Source of the DNA: Circinella minor
Taxonomy: Eukaryota > Mucoromycota > Mucoromycetes > Mucorales > Lichtheimiaceae
Assembly (NCBI GenBank): GCA_016758965.1
Contig: JAEPRB010000002.1
Span: forward strand, 186,001-250,000
Direction: 5' to 3'
Length of the DNA: 64,000 nucleotides
The notes under the pieces are model-generated. The model was given only the letters and a program-made list of their open reading frames with translations, did not search any database and was not told the origin of the DNA. This document shows, piece by piece, positions 36,627 through 47,291 of the stretch. How positions within the stretch are numbered: position 1 is the stretch's first letter; every line of letters begins with the position of its first letter. Made by a program: the position numbers and the translations under genes.

Positions 36627-38493
36627 ATGGCTAACCATCATAATTCTGAATCCGTCATGGCCTCACAAGAAAATGATACTACTATTACTACTTCAACAAT
36701 ACGTGAATCCATGGATTTCATGAAAAAAGATCAAATCACTATCAATAACAATAATAACAACAATAGCAACAATCTTAACAATAGCAATAATACCAAGAAA
36801 CGAACTAACGATTTGATCACGGATCCAATGGACCTTGATGTTCAAGACGAAAATGGTCATCCTCATCAACAAAAGCAACGACGTACAGAATCGCCAGCAA
36901 AAACTTTACCCACCATGCATGAAGCACAACGGCGTACAAAGCGCTCTGGAAATCGTTCAGCAGTACAACCACGTTGGCATAACCAGGCCTACATGCTCTT
37001 TTTAGCACTAAGGCAACACCCACATCGTTGTCTTTCACGACCTGAACTCATTAAAGCAGCACTTGCGCTTGATGAAAAGATTAGTAAAGAACGTAATTTA
37101 CCACGCGTTTTCAAAGGCAAGGTATATATTATCAAAAAGAGAAAAAAACACTATTCGACTGGGTGAGATAAAACTAAAAGCTGCGTGTTAATATTAATTG
37201 TTATTTTCTATTGGATTCGTGAAGTTTAGAAAAGGGGAAGGAGAAGAAACAAGAGGACTAACATGGACCATTATAACCATAATTATTATTATATATTTTA
37301 TATAGACACCTATGAATTCTGCATCTGCTAGCTTGACTACAAATACAGATCGTTACTTTATACCCTTTCGACCTGATGGTAGTCGTTCAATGCATTTTAA
37401 ACTCGCTTATGAACCTGGAAATTTTAAAATTGCAGTTCAAGAATATACCAAATGGGAAAAGAAACTTGCAGAACATGATTGGCCTTTCTGTTTCGGTATA
37501 CCTAAAAACCCATCATTATTATCTACAAATGCAAATGGTAAAGAAAAAGAACATCAACTACAACAACGATATAGAAAACCTGCACTACCACAATTGACAG
37601 AATTTGACGAATTTATGATGAGTCGTAATGGTAACAATGGCTGTCATGTTCCTCAATCCCACCATGACAACGACGACAATAGCAACAATACTAAAAATGA
37701 TAATAGTGATAAAAATAACAATGTCATTACTACTACTAGTGGAACAACCCATGGTGACACCAACATTAACGTTAACATCGACAATGGCAATATCAATGGC
37801 AATAATAGAAAAATGGATGTTGATAAAACAAATGGAGAAGATGGGAGCAACACAGCAGCAATAAAAGCTGTGAATGAATCAGAACAACAAGAAGAAACCA
37901 AGCTTGATGATTTGGATTTATCAGATGTCCCAAAAACTTGGAGAGATATTTTATATGTGGGTGATTCAACCATTCAAGGTGCTGGTCAAGGATTGTTTGC
38001 CAAACGTAAATTGCCATACAATTCACCACTTGGATTTTATTTTGGTGTACCAATGACAGAAGATGAATATGATTCATTAAAAGATGGTGTAGGGCGCGCT
38101 TCTGAATATTCGATTATGTATCGAAGGACAGTATTGGATGCAACGAATGAGCATGGTCAACCGTTTATAGACCCTGAAGGAGAAATGTTTTGCCCCTTCC
38201 ACTTCATGAATGAAACCAACGAGCAACAGGCTAATATATTATTTATTGAGGGTGCAGTAGTAAATCAAGTTATTTGTTGGACGAAAAGAGATATTGAACC
38301 CGGAGAAGAATTATTTGTGTGGTATGGTCGTGATGTGGATCGACATTGGACCCCAACTACTACAGCTACATCATCATCCTCATCATTATCGCCATCAGTA
38401 TCTAACAATAGCAATAGAACTGCACAAACGAGTGAAATTTATGAAAAAAAGACATCATCATCACAAATAACATCCTCTACTTCTCTTTCATAA
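36627..38493 (+). CDS. PR/SET-domain protein (PRDM-like), no zinc fingers
   Basis: Two exons, 36627-37121 and 37306-38493, give about 560 aa. The first 100 residues are Asn-rich with a basic, proline-containing stretch. A conserved-looking block follows (QPRWHNQAYMLFLALRQHP, then the exon-2 start FIPFRPDGSRSMHF). A long Asn/Asp spacer precedes the SET fold at residues about 380-515. The SET part has an IQGAGQGLFAKRKLP entry, a GFYFGVPM strand and an HFMNETNEQQANILF core. It ends with IEPGEELFVWYG. The core has no NHSC motif and instead follows the PRDM pattern (N....EQN...F with GEEL.VWYG). No zinc finger is visible, although PRDM proteins usually have them. It may be a histone lysine methyltransferase or an inactive PR module. 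The tail is Ser/Thr-rich. Confidence 0.78.
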
Positions 38494-38853
38494 TATAATA
38501 TAATATATAATATAAATCATAAATACTAATATGTATTGTTTATGTTTACTAGTTCTTTAAGTTTGTGCGTGGAATGTGAATAAATATATTTATATTATTA
38601 CGAAAATAACAGTGATTTTTTGTATATAATCAGGGGGTTTATGGTGAAAGATGTTGTAAGAGGTTGGAGTTTGCATGCAAAAAAAAAAAAAAAAAAGTCT
38701 CTAAAATACGAAGCAAGGGCATATGTGTAGTAAAAAGGAAAAGAAATTCATCATGTTGTGTGGGATGTAAAATAAATTGTTGTGATAATAGTAATATTAG
38801 TGATAGTGGTATAGCGAAGAAAAAAAGAAGAGGTAATACATTTAATATACGAA
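38494..38853. other. Convergent 3' region, SET gene (+) and RGS gene (-)
   Basis: Short shared 3' flank containing AATAAA at 38579-38584, about 86 bp after the SET stop, and an A-run at 38679-38696. No gene is present. Confidence 0.5.
38579..38584 (+). terminator. Probable polyadenylation signal of the PR/SET gene
   Basis: AATAAA lies about 86 bp after the stop codon and is followed by AT-rich sequence. This is a motif match only. Confidence 0.4.
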
Positions 38854-40203
38854 TTAACAAATGAATGGTTGAAATGTGCCTGGAGTTGACTGTTCTTGTT
38901 GGTTTTGCTGATCTTGTTGCCGTTGTCTTTGATGTGGATGTCGTTGTGGTTGTAATAATGAATGATTGACTGGGGTATCGATGGATGATGATGGGGAGGA
39001 CGAAGAAGCTGGAGTGCATTTATTCGTGGATGGTGTACTAGAATGATTAATAGTTGGTGTGTTGATACTTCCTCTACTGCTAACTGTAGATGTACTGGTA
39101 ATGCTACTATTACTTAATCCACGTTCCATCACTGGTACAGATGATGAAGATAATGATCCAGTTGCTGGTGTATTTTGTTGATTAGAATTAAGTAAAAATG
39201 GTTGTGGATCAGGGATCGTGATCTGGCGCCAACGTGTCTGTCGTGGTGGTGATTGTGAACGTGCTCGAAACCGAAAAGATGTTGTTAACTTTTTTAATAT
39301 GGTACTCGTATTTGTAGTGGATGTACTTGTACTTGTTGTACTAGTAATCGACATGGTATCAAAATCAGGCCAGTGTTGTGCTTGTGTTGGTGCTAATGTT
39401 GATCTACTTGTTGATGCTATGTTGTTATGATTATTAATAAGAGTAGAAGAAGGTGTACGCGCTGGAATTGGTGATCCTGGCGAGAGCGGGATGGTAGGTA
39501 CAGGTGGGGGAGGGGTGGTGTCATTCGCAGCGGCGAGTGAAGGAGAACTACGCAGCCTTCGTGGAGATAGTGTGGATGATGAGCTCTTGTTGATATTCAG
39601 AGATTTACTACTCATTGTTGGTTTTGAGGGTGTTGATAGAAACACCAATCGATTTGGATCTGTAACAAATGGAATAAATGCACTGATACGCAAAAGCTCA
39701 ACGACGGCCACGCATGCAGGTTTGAGAATTGAAGGGTGATACGATTGATGCTTGTGATATGTCTGTAGCAACTGATGTCTTAATTCATAGGGAATGTTGA
39801 CTTCTTGTGGCGCGTTCGTTAATATAAATCGTTCTATAATATCTTCGAACTTAGCCTTGAGTGTTTCAAACCGAATCTGCTCTTCATGATTCAACATGGG
39901 TTGCTCAGATTCACAAAATCGAAAGGGCTGACCACTGATGATGACGGGCGCGTCTAGGTTCTCGGGTGTGCTGCCAAAGTATAAACGTGCCGATTGTTCA
40001 TAATCAGAGACTGCCATGTAAAATGTGAGATTCTCCGAACAATAAGTTTGTTCCAAGTAATCTGCGAAATCGCGCAAGCTGAAGGGACTAGCTGTTTGGT
40101 TTTGTAACACCTTCTCCAGAGTCATGCCATCAGTTGACGGTAGATCTAATGGTTGTTGCCGAATCGAAGGAAACTTTCTGGGAGCTCTATCAGACAATGA
40201 CAT
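38854..40203 (-). CDS. RGS-domain regulator of G-protein signalling
   Basis: A single minus-strand frame of 449 aa. Residues about 28-180 form an RGS fold: LEKVLQNQTASPFSLRDFAD, YLEQTYCSENLTFYMAVSDY, then after an insert FILTNAPQEVNIPYELRH and the last helix pair. The C-terminal 260 residues are Ser/Thr/Pro-rich with many short homopolymers and no recognised domain. Fungal RGS proteins act as GAPs for heterotrimeric G-alpha subunits in nutrient, pheromone and development signalling. The domain carries a loop of about 30 residues between its early and central helices, as in several fungal RGS proteins. No DEP or membrane segment is seen, so it is not the Sst2/FlbA type. It converges with the PR/SET gene. 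Confidence 0.88.
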   Translation of the reverse strand: MSLSDRAPRKFPSIRQQPLDLPSTDGMTLEKVLQNQTASPFSLRDFADYLEQTYCSENLTFYMAVSDYEQSARLYFGSTPENLDAPVIISGQPFRFCESEQPMLNHEEQIRFETLKAKFEDIIERFILTNAPQEVNIPYELRHQLLQTYHKHQSYHPSILKPACVAVVELLRISAFIPFVTDPNRLVFLSTPSKPTMSSKSLNINKSSSSTLSPRRLRSSPSLAAANDTTPPPPVPTIPLSPGSPIPARTPSSTLINNHNNIASTSRSTLAPTQAQHWPDFDTMSITSTTSTSTSTTNTSTILKKLTTSFRFRARSQSPPRQTRWRQITIPDPQPFLLNSNQQNTPATGSLSSSSVPVMERGLSNSSITSTSTVSSRGSINTPTINHSSTPSTNKCTPASSSSPSSSIDTPVNHSLLQPQRHPHQRQRQQDQQNQQEQSTPGTFQPFIC

Positions 40204-41238
40204 GTCAATGATGCAATGGATCGCATATATGTATTAAAAAAGGGAGTAAATGAAAAAATAAAAAATAAAAAAAAAGTAGGCTGGTGAAAAGAACAGAGAA
40301 AAGGAACGACAACAAAAAAAGAACATTAAAAAAAAGAGATTCATTTGTTTGAAATTTTCTTTGACTCGAGCGGCAATCGAAATAAAAGTAATTTCTCTTG
40401 CCACATTAGAAACTTCTTGATATAATATGCCTTCCTCCCTCGCACAAAACATCTCTATTTAATTACTTTGCACAAAAAATTAAACACTTTCTTTTTCTAT
40501 TATAAATAATCAAAAATAGTAACAGCGTAACTATACTAAAAATGATATTTTAAGTCTTCTGATACGTTTAACTATGATATAATACCAATTGATCTGCCTC
40601 TAATAAAGCTTATAAACAAAAAAGAAAACAGTAGTGAAGAAGTAATGTTAATAGAAAAGTAGAAAACGATGATAATGCATGAACTATTGAAAAAAAGGTT
40701 GGGTGACGTGTGTGTCTAGACACATTTTCACTGCCATAAAAACGCATTGTGTATATGTACAGTGCCTTCACCCCCAATTTTCGCTTGGTCTTCTACCAAT
40801 TTTCGTTTTTATAAAGTACAATCTTCGCTGTTTTATTGGCCAAAATTCGTTTTGGTAAGAGCAGGATTTCTCCTTGTATATATTTTCGGCTTTTTAATAG
40901 ATAGCAGCTATAATTATTTCAGTCAATAGGCCAATTATTATTTAACGAGCCTTCTTCACCTTCCGCTTCGCTTCGTGTCAACCCCTCCGGAGCTGCAGTT
41001 TGGCAGCTCGTTATTATTTAATATTATCATCAAATTTTAACTTACCACTCGCTTTTATTTTATTGGGAGTATACGTCATCATTAAAATAGCTAGTTATGG
41101 TGATTTAAGAGAATGCGCTTTTCTGTCCTCAGCACAGAACAAAAAAGATCTCTACAATCCTCTTTTTTTAATTACTCAAGACTTTCACTTTTTTTTTTTC
41201 ATATAAATATTTATCAAAACATCATTTTTAACATTCCC
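40204..41238. other. Divergent region upstream of RGS gene and KDZ locus
   Basis: Contains a perfect 14-bp palindrome (TGTGTCTAGACACA, 40711-40724) and a GC-richer block of about 70 bp at 40943-41013 flanked by TAACGAGC/GCTCGTTA. The rest is AT-rich, with a T-rich leader before 41239. Confidence 0.5.
40943..41013. repeat. GC-rich block bounded by 8-bp inverted repeats
   Basis: TAACGAGC at 40943-40950 is inverted as GCTCGTTA at 41006-41013. Inside, GAGCTGCAGTTTGGCAGCTC forms a second small hairpin (GAGCTGC/GCAGCTC). The block is clearly richer in G+C than its surroundings. It could be a stem-loop, the edge of the mobile element, or a regulatory site. Confidence 0.5.
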
Positions 41239-41778
41239 ATGCCAAAGGCAACTGATCCGAGACCGCTGAAGCCAATTCTGAACAAGCTCAGGGGCGATTA
41301 TCGAATTGGAAAGGACTTGCGCAAGAAGACGAAATTATATCCTAACGTTCTATGCGGCATTACAAGTGGTTGGAATCGTATTCAAGATGTTGTCGATGAT
41401 TACCTGGAACGTTCTGAACTGTGGGAATCGCAACCTATCCAATTTGTCTTGTTATTACAAGAATCGTTGAAAAAAATGAATACTATTTTAAGCAATCAGC
41501 CTGCACACAAAACTACAGCAATCGAGCTTCTTTTAATACAATATACCTCATCACTGCATACCTTCTACCAACATCCTAAATTCGCTAACGATCTACAGAC
41601 ATACTATCGAAAACAAGAACTAAAGAAACGTACCAAGTACAACTTTGAGCTACTAGAGATTCAGTCCAATTCCACTGTTTTGGTTATGGCTCTCGAAAAA
41701 AGCCGTCTAATAGAAGAAAAGTTGAGGAAAAGAACATTTGATGATGTCAGCAATGAGGATGGGGACGATCGCTGTATG
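41239..41778 (+). CDS. Probable N-terminal exon of the KDZ gene, or a separate gene
   Basis: An open frame of 180 codons runs from MPKATDPRPLKPILN to a consensus donor (ATG|GTAAGT). It is Lys- and Leu-rich and helical. Two stretches, RIGKDLRKKTKLYPNVLCGI and SGWNRIQDVVDDYLERSE, look conserved. Without splicing the frame stops at 41862. I could not find a single phase-compatible acceptor joining it to the KDZ core, so attachment is inferred from orientation and spacing only. Confidence 0.45.
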
Positions 41779-42768
41779 GTAAGTAAAAGTAGTCAATTTC
41801 ACCCAGGTTGTCTGTTTAACCTTTGGCTGCCACTTTTGGGCAAAAAGAACTGTGCATGGTAAAAGCTATGGTATTCATCCAAGTGACCACCTTATTGCAA
41901 GTGAATTTTTTTCTGCAAATGAGCATGTCGAGAAATATAAAAAAGAAAATGAAGACACAAACACATCATCGTTAATAATAGTGATATATTACATTGTCCC
42001 AAAAGAGCTTTAACTAATAATTCTAATTGTAAATAACATAATGAACAGCCCTTCGTTGAAGATTGCTCTTCTTTTAAAGCATTGAATCCTAGACGATCCA
42101 CTATAGCCTCAATTAAAAAGAATAATGTTTCTACAGTTATAGATAGTCTAATTATAATGTCAGTAACTCAAATATTATTTATATATGTATGTTCAAATAT
42201 ATATATATATATAGTTTTTAGTTGAACATTATAAAATTCACTACACTTAACTACGGGCCAATACCTCTCACTCGAAATGTTCAAATGGATATATTTCATA
42301 TTTAGAGATTTTATATTCATGTCGTTATCTTAAGAAATATACATATATAAGCTTTTATTTCATAAATAAAATTGACTATTTATCATGGTTACCATAACAA
42401 CAACAACAACAAAGTTCTCCTTATTTTAAGAAAATCTGACAGAAAAAATGAAAATAAAAGGTTATATCATCTCCTTGAACTGGTTGATAAAACTAACAAG
42501 AATTATTCAAAAAAAAAAGCGTGTACATAATACAGAAATTTAATTCATAAAGTATAACAGCATAAAGAATAAAATTATGGGAGGAGAAAATTTAATCCAC
42601 TTGTTGTTGTTGTCAAGATCATTGTGCTATTAGTAGAAAAAAAAAGGGTAACCATTTAACAACAACAAAATATATTTTTTAACATTAAATCCATATAAAT
42701 AGAATAGTTATATATGTAAAATGACGCATATGCACCAAAATTATATTATGATTTTTTGTTAGTACTAC

Positions 42769-42812
42769 ATACGTAACGTACAATATAATACAATTGTTAC
42801 GTACTATGTGTA
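42769..42812. repeat. Small inverted repeat inside the long KDZ intron
   Basis: TACGTAAC (42770-42777) and GTTACGTA (42796-42803), with imperfect extension on both sides, flank an 18-bp loop. It lies within the 1018-bp interval 42127-43144 that separates two KDZ coding blocks. Confidence 0.45.
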
Positions 42813-44062
42813 TTATTTAAAAAAGAGAACAAAATATCAAGGGCGCGAGGGGGTAAAATTCACTTTACAATGTTGGGAAGCTACTGGACGAAATTGAGCG
42901 AAAAACCTCTTGAAATTGAGCCATGCTATAGCCAAAATTTAAGTTATTATATGTTTCATCTCTGCAAATATACCATGGCTTTTGATTTGAGTGAAGAAAA
43001 CTTCAAATACATACATGATTGGTATAAATATATGTTTAAAAAGTGTCCTTTTTTGTTTTCATTTAGTATTTACTGCTACCATCACCACCAAGCTTATCAT
43101 GATTATCGCGCTACTAAAACTAAATTTTATCTTCTGGTGCTAAGTATTTTATGGAAACTGGTCTTTTTGGTTCGATGTGTACGAGACATGGATCACCAAT
43201 CTCATTTGCAAGTATAATCCAGTCTGGTGAAAAGTATGTCTTTGTTTTATCATATGTTATTTAAATCTCTCTACGTGGTGTAGTAATAATTAATCAATTA
43301 ACGTTATACGGTTGATAGATTCAAGTATCTCCTTGCAGTGATTGGTAAAGTCTTCAAGCATTTCAATACCAGTACCGACGATATTTTTTATGATCTATGC
43401 TGTGTATTTCATAAAACTATGAAAAACACATTTGAAGATTGGGATGGAAACTGTGCTGTATCCATATTCCATGCGTACTCACATTTAATCGATTGTCAAC
43501 TGAAGTAAGAGAACTATGATAATAAATACTGATGACAATAATAAAAAAAAGGGAACAAATTATTATATATATATTATTGAAAAATATGGGACTACTAAAC
43601 ACTTATATTTTCTGATCATATGTATATACTAGGTATAACCCCTGCTACCTCCATAAATCCTTTGGATTAGCAGACGGCGAATGGATGGAACGTTGTTGGG
43701 CGTTTTTAAAGTCTTATACGTATCCCTGTTACACGCCACATGTCAGCAGAACATCGACAACTTACATTGACCATGGTTCTACTGTACGTACTTCAAAAAT
43801 AGGCGTAATAATACAATAGGTATACATACTTTTCATGATTCTAGTTAATATACGTAGCGTGCATACTTTCTAATCATTATTTTGGTTGAATAAGCTGCAA
43901 AACTTATTGGCAGAATGAAGTTGGCAATAAAAAAAATTAACACAGCTCAAGAACGTTTTGCAGAAAAAAATATAACAGTCTATGAGTTGGAACAAAAGTG
44001 AATAATCAGAAAGACGGAAATTGAGAACAAAGTCCAAAATTTTGCTCTTGGCGTTTCAAACA

Positions 44063-45308
44063 TGTAGAATAAAAAAAGATATACAAATGAAGACGAAGAC
44101 GAAAACCAATATAAAAGCGAAGACGACAGCAAAGATAAGGACGAAGATAAAAACGAAGTCGAAAACCAATATGAAAGCGAACACGAAAGCGAAGATAAGG
44201 CCCAAGATGAAAACGAAGGCAATGATATCAGCTTTGAAAGTGTCGAAAGACATCCCAATATTAAATCTGTATTGGACTACTTTGTAAATAATCAAAATCA
44301 AAAATGGGATATAAGCAACAAACGATCGTGGCAACTTGATAACGGGATAAGCATACAAAAGTCATGTTTGACTATCGATATCAGTCATACAAGCATGGGA
44401 AGATGCTGGCCTCCCTTTCTGACGAGAGAATCCTCTCTCTATCGTTTATATTCATACTTGGCCCCAATGATAATAAAGGATTTGTTGCCGATGCAATTCG
44501 AGGCGTTTTTGAAGAAGAGGCATATACGCCAATACCAAGTGAAGCTGTCAATATCTGCAACGAGATTGATAACCTCCGGAAAAACAAGAACAAAGTCGAC
44601 AGTTATCTGACAAGTATTCACATAAAGCACTTTGATGAGAGCCACCCAATGCACCATTACTTCAATATCATCAGCATGTTTACAAAGCAAATCAAAAGGC
44701 TTGGCGAGGAGCATACAGAACAGGATCACGATTCATATGAACTCTTCACCAAAGAGGTGTTCCATTCTAACAAGTATCGTATACATAAGTTGTCAAAACA
44801 TCTTGCTGCGAGTAAGCTCTATATTCCTGACTACAAGGTTGGCTACGAGTACAAACCTGATAAGCTCCTTGACTTGTGTGTCATTGAACGCAAGTCTTTC
44901 ACTCCTGACAAAAGTGACAAGATAAAGATTAACCTCGAGCTTCAAATTATGCCGAATCAACTGGTTGAAAGGAATATATTGACGGTCCGGCCGTATATGG
45001 CCTTTTGATCCAAGGTAAGGATTAATATATGACATATGTATACAATCACGACAATCACTAATAAGGTATGCACTCTAATGCAAATAATTTTCTTTTTTGA
45101 TAGATCATTGTTGTACCCTGTACGAGATGAAACTTGAGTTTGAAGCTCAATATTTGTCAAGAATTATCGAAGAGCTTTACCTCCCCAGAGATCTGAATGA
45201 CATTGCTCTTGTTCCTCGTGTTGTCTCTATCTTCCTAAAAATCAGAGTAAGGCTAAACATGAACATATAAAAAAAAAATAGAAAGCTTATACCGTTTTCT
45301 CTCTCCTT

Positions 45309-45351
<43 letters not shown>

Positions 45352-46045
45352 GTGTAGGAGAAGATCGATGTGCTGATCTCTAATATCAATAACAGAAAAA
45401 AGGGGGTCTCTCCCTTGGCGGCGTATACGAGACAAGGCATGCATATGCCAATTGCTATTAAGAACCCTATGACACATACTATCAATTGTAGTGGTAATAT
45501 GTTTTCACCTATCTGATTTTTTTCCACGACAAGAAGGCTGTTTTCCGCATTTCTTCTTTTTGTTTTACTACAGTGCATCCTAAAGTTGGGGTCAACAAAA
45601 ATCTCTCCTGCAAAATATATACTTTTATGCATCAAATTTGATTTACGAGAAACTAATTCGTTTTCTTTGTATTATTCCTCACAGATATGGCTACCAAGAT
45701 CAAAGCAAGTCATTGCTACAACAAGATTAGACAGTTACTATGTCAAAGCGAAAGATTCGCAGATGTAGACAAATCAGTCATCCCGTACATTGTGGATGTA
45801 CTAGGCGATTATCACTGCCAGTATATAGTGTAATCAATCAAAACATGTTGGGCAATCAGTTCAAGAAAAGGTATTGTCTACCACCAACCCAAAGAAAGGC
45901 ATACTCGCCAAGTTAAGAAATTACAAAGGAGAGTATATAATTCTGTTTAGTCAACAAAAAGTGGAGAGAACGGAAATAGCATTAGCGGCCTTAGGAGATC
46001 TGATGGGACAACTATGCTTTAAAAACAAGGCAGCTATTTGTGCAG
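44063..46045 (+). pseudogene. Frameshifted relic of an unnamed fungal protein family
   Basis: Coding similarity to a single protein continues through three frames. Frame A, 44063 to about 44360, is an acidic repeat (EDEDENQYKSEDDSKDKDED) leading to VLDYFVNNQNQKWD. Frame B, about 44361-44965, carries LASLSDERILSLSFIFILG and DSYLTSIHIKHF. From about 44966 another frame gives GPAVYGLLIQ|D and CTLYEMKLEFEAQYL with a normal intron (about 45015-45103). It then runs across the intron holding the T40 tract to IDVLISNINNRKKG. A third in-phase intron follows, and the frame stops at 45831-45833. A further frame, 45838-46045, carries ILFSQQKVERTEIALAALG. At least two frame changes and no in-frame start make this a pseudogene. 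I recall similar proteins as expanded in Mucoromycota but cannot name the family. It starts about 60 bp after the KDZ stop. Confidence 0.6.
45311..45350. repeat. T40 homopolymer inside an intron
   Basis: Forty consecutive T on the + strand, directly before the acceptor GGTGTAG of the pseudogene intron. Length is likely to vary between isolates and in assemblies. Confidence 0.9.
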
Positions 46046-46413
46046 TGCGTATACATAGGAAAGAAAAGAGAACAAAGAAATATATATATATATTTATATA
46101 TAATAATATCTTCGAGTTCAACTTCAAAAAAAAAGAAGAGAAGAAAACCGATTCACTTCAAGTACAACGTATCACAGTAGGGTGTTGTGTACACTTATCT
46201 AGCCAATAAGAGGAGTCATTACTTGGCTATCCGACGATGGATGTCCCACAGCTGTCAACAACATACTGATTCCAGTAATAATCACTCAGTAACTTATATT
46301 TTTTTAACAACTTTTTTTTCTCTTCCGTTTTTCTTTCCTTTTCTTTTTCTTTCTTTCTTCCTTCCTTATCCCTTTTTTTTCCTGTCTTCTTCTTTTTAAA
46401 ATAACTTCAACTC
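46046..46413. other. Spacer and leader of the Rho gene
   Basis: Separates the pseudogene from the Rho GTPase gene. A strongly CT-rich tract at about 46310-46400 immediately precedes the ATG at 46414. No gene recognised. Confidence 0.5.
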
Positions 46414-47291
46414 ATGCGTCGCCTGATCCGAAAAAAAATTGTTGTTGTAGGTGACGGAGCAACAGGAAAAACATCTCTTCTGATAGTATATCAAAAGGGT
46501 AAATTTCCAGAGGTAAATATATTAATTAAAAAAAAAACAAATGTTACTCATATTAATATGAATTTCTTCTTGTTTACCTGCAGCATTATTTACCAACTGT
46601 TTTCGAAAACTATATAACTCGTCTTGACTTACAAAATGGAAAATCAGTAGAACTAGCATTATGGGATACAGCAGGTCAAGAGGATTACGATCGACTGCGT
46701 CCATTATCTTATTTTGAGACAGATGTAGTACTTATTTGCTTTGCGGTGGATAATCCTATTTCTTTTCAAAATGTTAGAGATAAGGTATTTAAAAGAAAAA
46801 AAAAACTATACATAAAAGTTGCATGACACTCCAAAAAAGTAACGATGCTTATATTATACTGTTTTTGAACACAAAAACATCCTTTCTGCTATGTACTAGT
46901 GGCTCCCGGAAGTAAAGCACTATTGTGGCGGAGATGTTCAACGTGTCCTCGTGGCGCTCAAGACTGATTTGCGGAAGAAGGAAGGTTGCATAAGCTATGA
47001 TCAGGTATAAAAAAGCAAAACATTGTTTTATATGCTTCTTTTTCCGGGGAACAGGAGGAAGAGAGAAAAATGCCCATAAATTACTGTAATAACAGTAATC
47101 ATGATAATAACAATAATATCGGTCTAATATGTTGTTAGGGTTTGAATTTAGCAAAAGAAATCAAAGCCAAGTATTGCGAGTGTAGCGCCAAGCAGAATTC
47201 CCATGTGGATAATGTCATCAGAATTGCAGCACAAGTAGCAACTCGACCCAAAGCATCCTTGATAAGAAAAAGGTGGTGTCGTATTCTTTAG
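46414..47291 (+). CDS. Rho-family small GTPase (Rho1/RhoA-like, short)
   Basis: Four exons, 46414-46512, 46584-46784, 46900-47004 and 47139-47291, give 185 aa with all phases agreeing. Motifs in order are the P-loop GDGATGKTS, switch [10 protein letters not shown], switch [19 protein letters not shown], the G4 position VALKTDLR and G5 ECSAK. The C-terminus is KRWCRIL, a CaaX box ending in Leu, which favours geranylgeranylation. Switch I and the [10 protein letters not shown] stretch place it with Rho1/RhoA. Two features are unusual. G4 has Leu where (T/N/C)KxD is expected. Only about ten residues lie between DLR and the following helix, so the Rho insert helix appears to be absent. A functional but divergent regulator of wall synthesis or polarity is likely; a decaying paralogue is possible, given the mobile-element island next door. 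Confidence 0.87.

Larger units (their letters stand above)
41239..44001 (+). mobile_element. KDZ (Kyakuja-Dileera-Zisupton) transposase gene
   Basis: The secure part is four in-phase exons, 43145-43233, 43319-43504, 43633-43787 and 43895-44001. They encode the hallmark KDZ core: ETGLFGSMCTRHGSP, then SGEKFKYLLAV, IFYDLCCVFHK, FHAYSHLIDCQ and GLADGEWMERCWAFLKSY. The Asp in the YDL stretch and the Glu in DGEWMER are the likely catalytic residues of the DDE-type fold. Upstream, 42074-42126 reads FVEDCSSFKALNPRRS and abuts, in phase, an intron of about 1 kb (42127-43144). A further exon at 41239-41778 (MPKATDPRPLKPILNK..) may be the N-terminus, but its link across 41779-42070 could not be resolved. 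The element may thus be complete with several introns, or decayed at its 5' half. Terminal repeats were not identified. Confidence 0.72.

Noticed and set aside
43980..44358. Minus-strand Ser/Leu and Phe/Val repeat frames
   Set aside because: Antisense to the acidic repeat of the pseudogene.
45177..45635. 152-aa minus frame containing a poly-Lys run
   Set aside because: The Lys run is the complement of the T40 tract. The frame is antisense to the pseudogene coding blocks.
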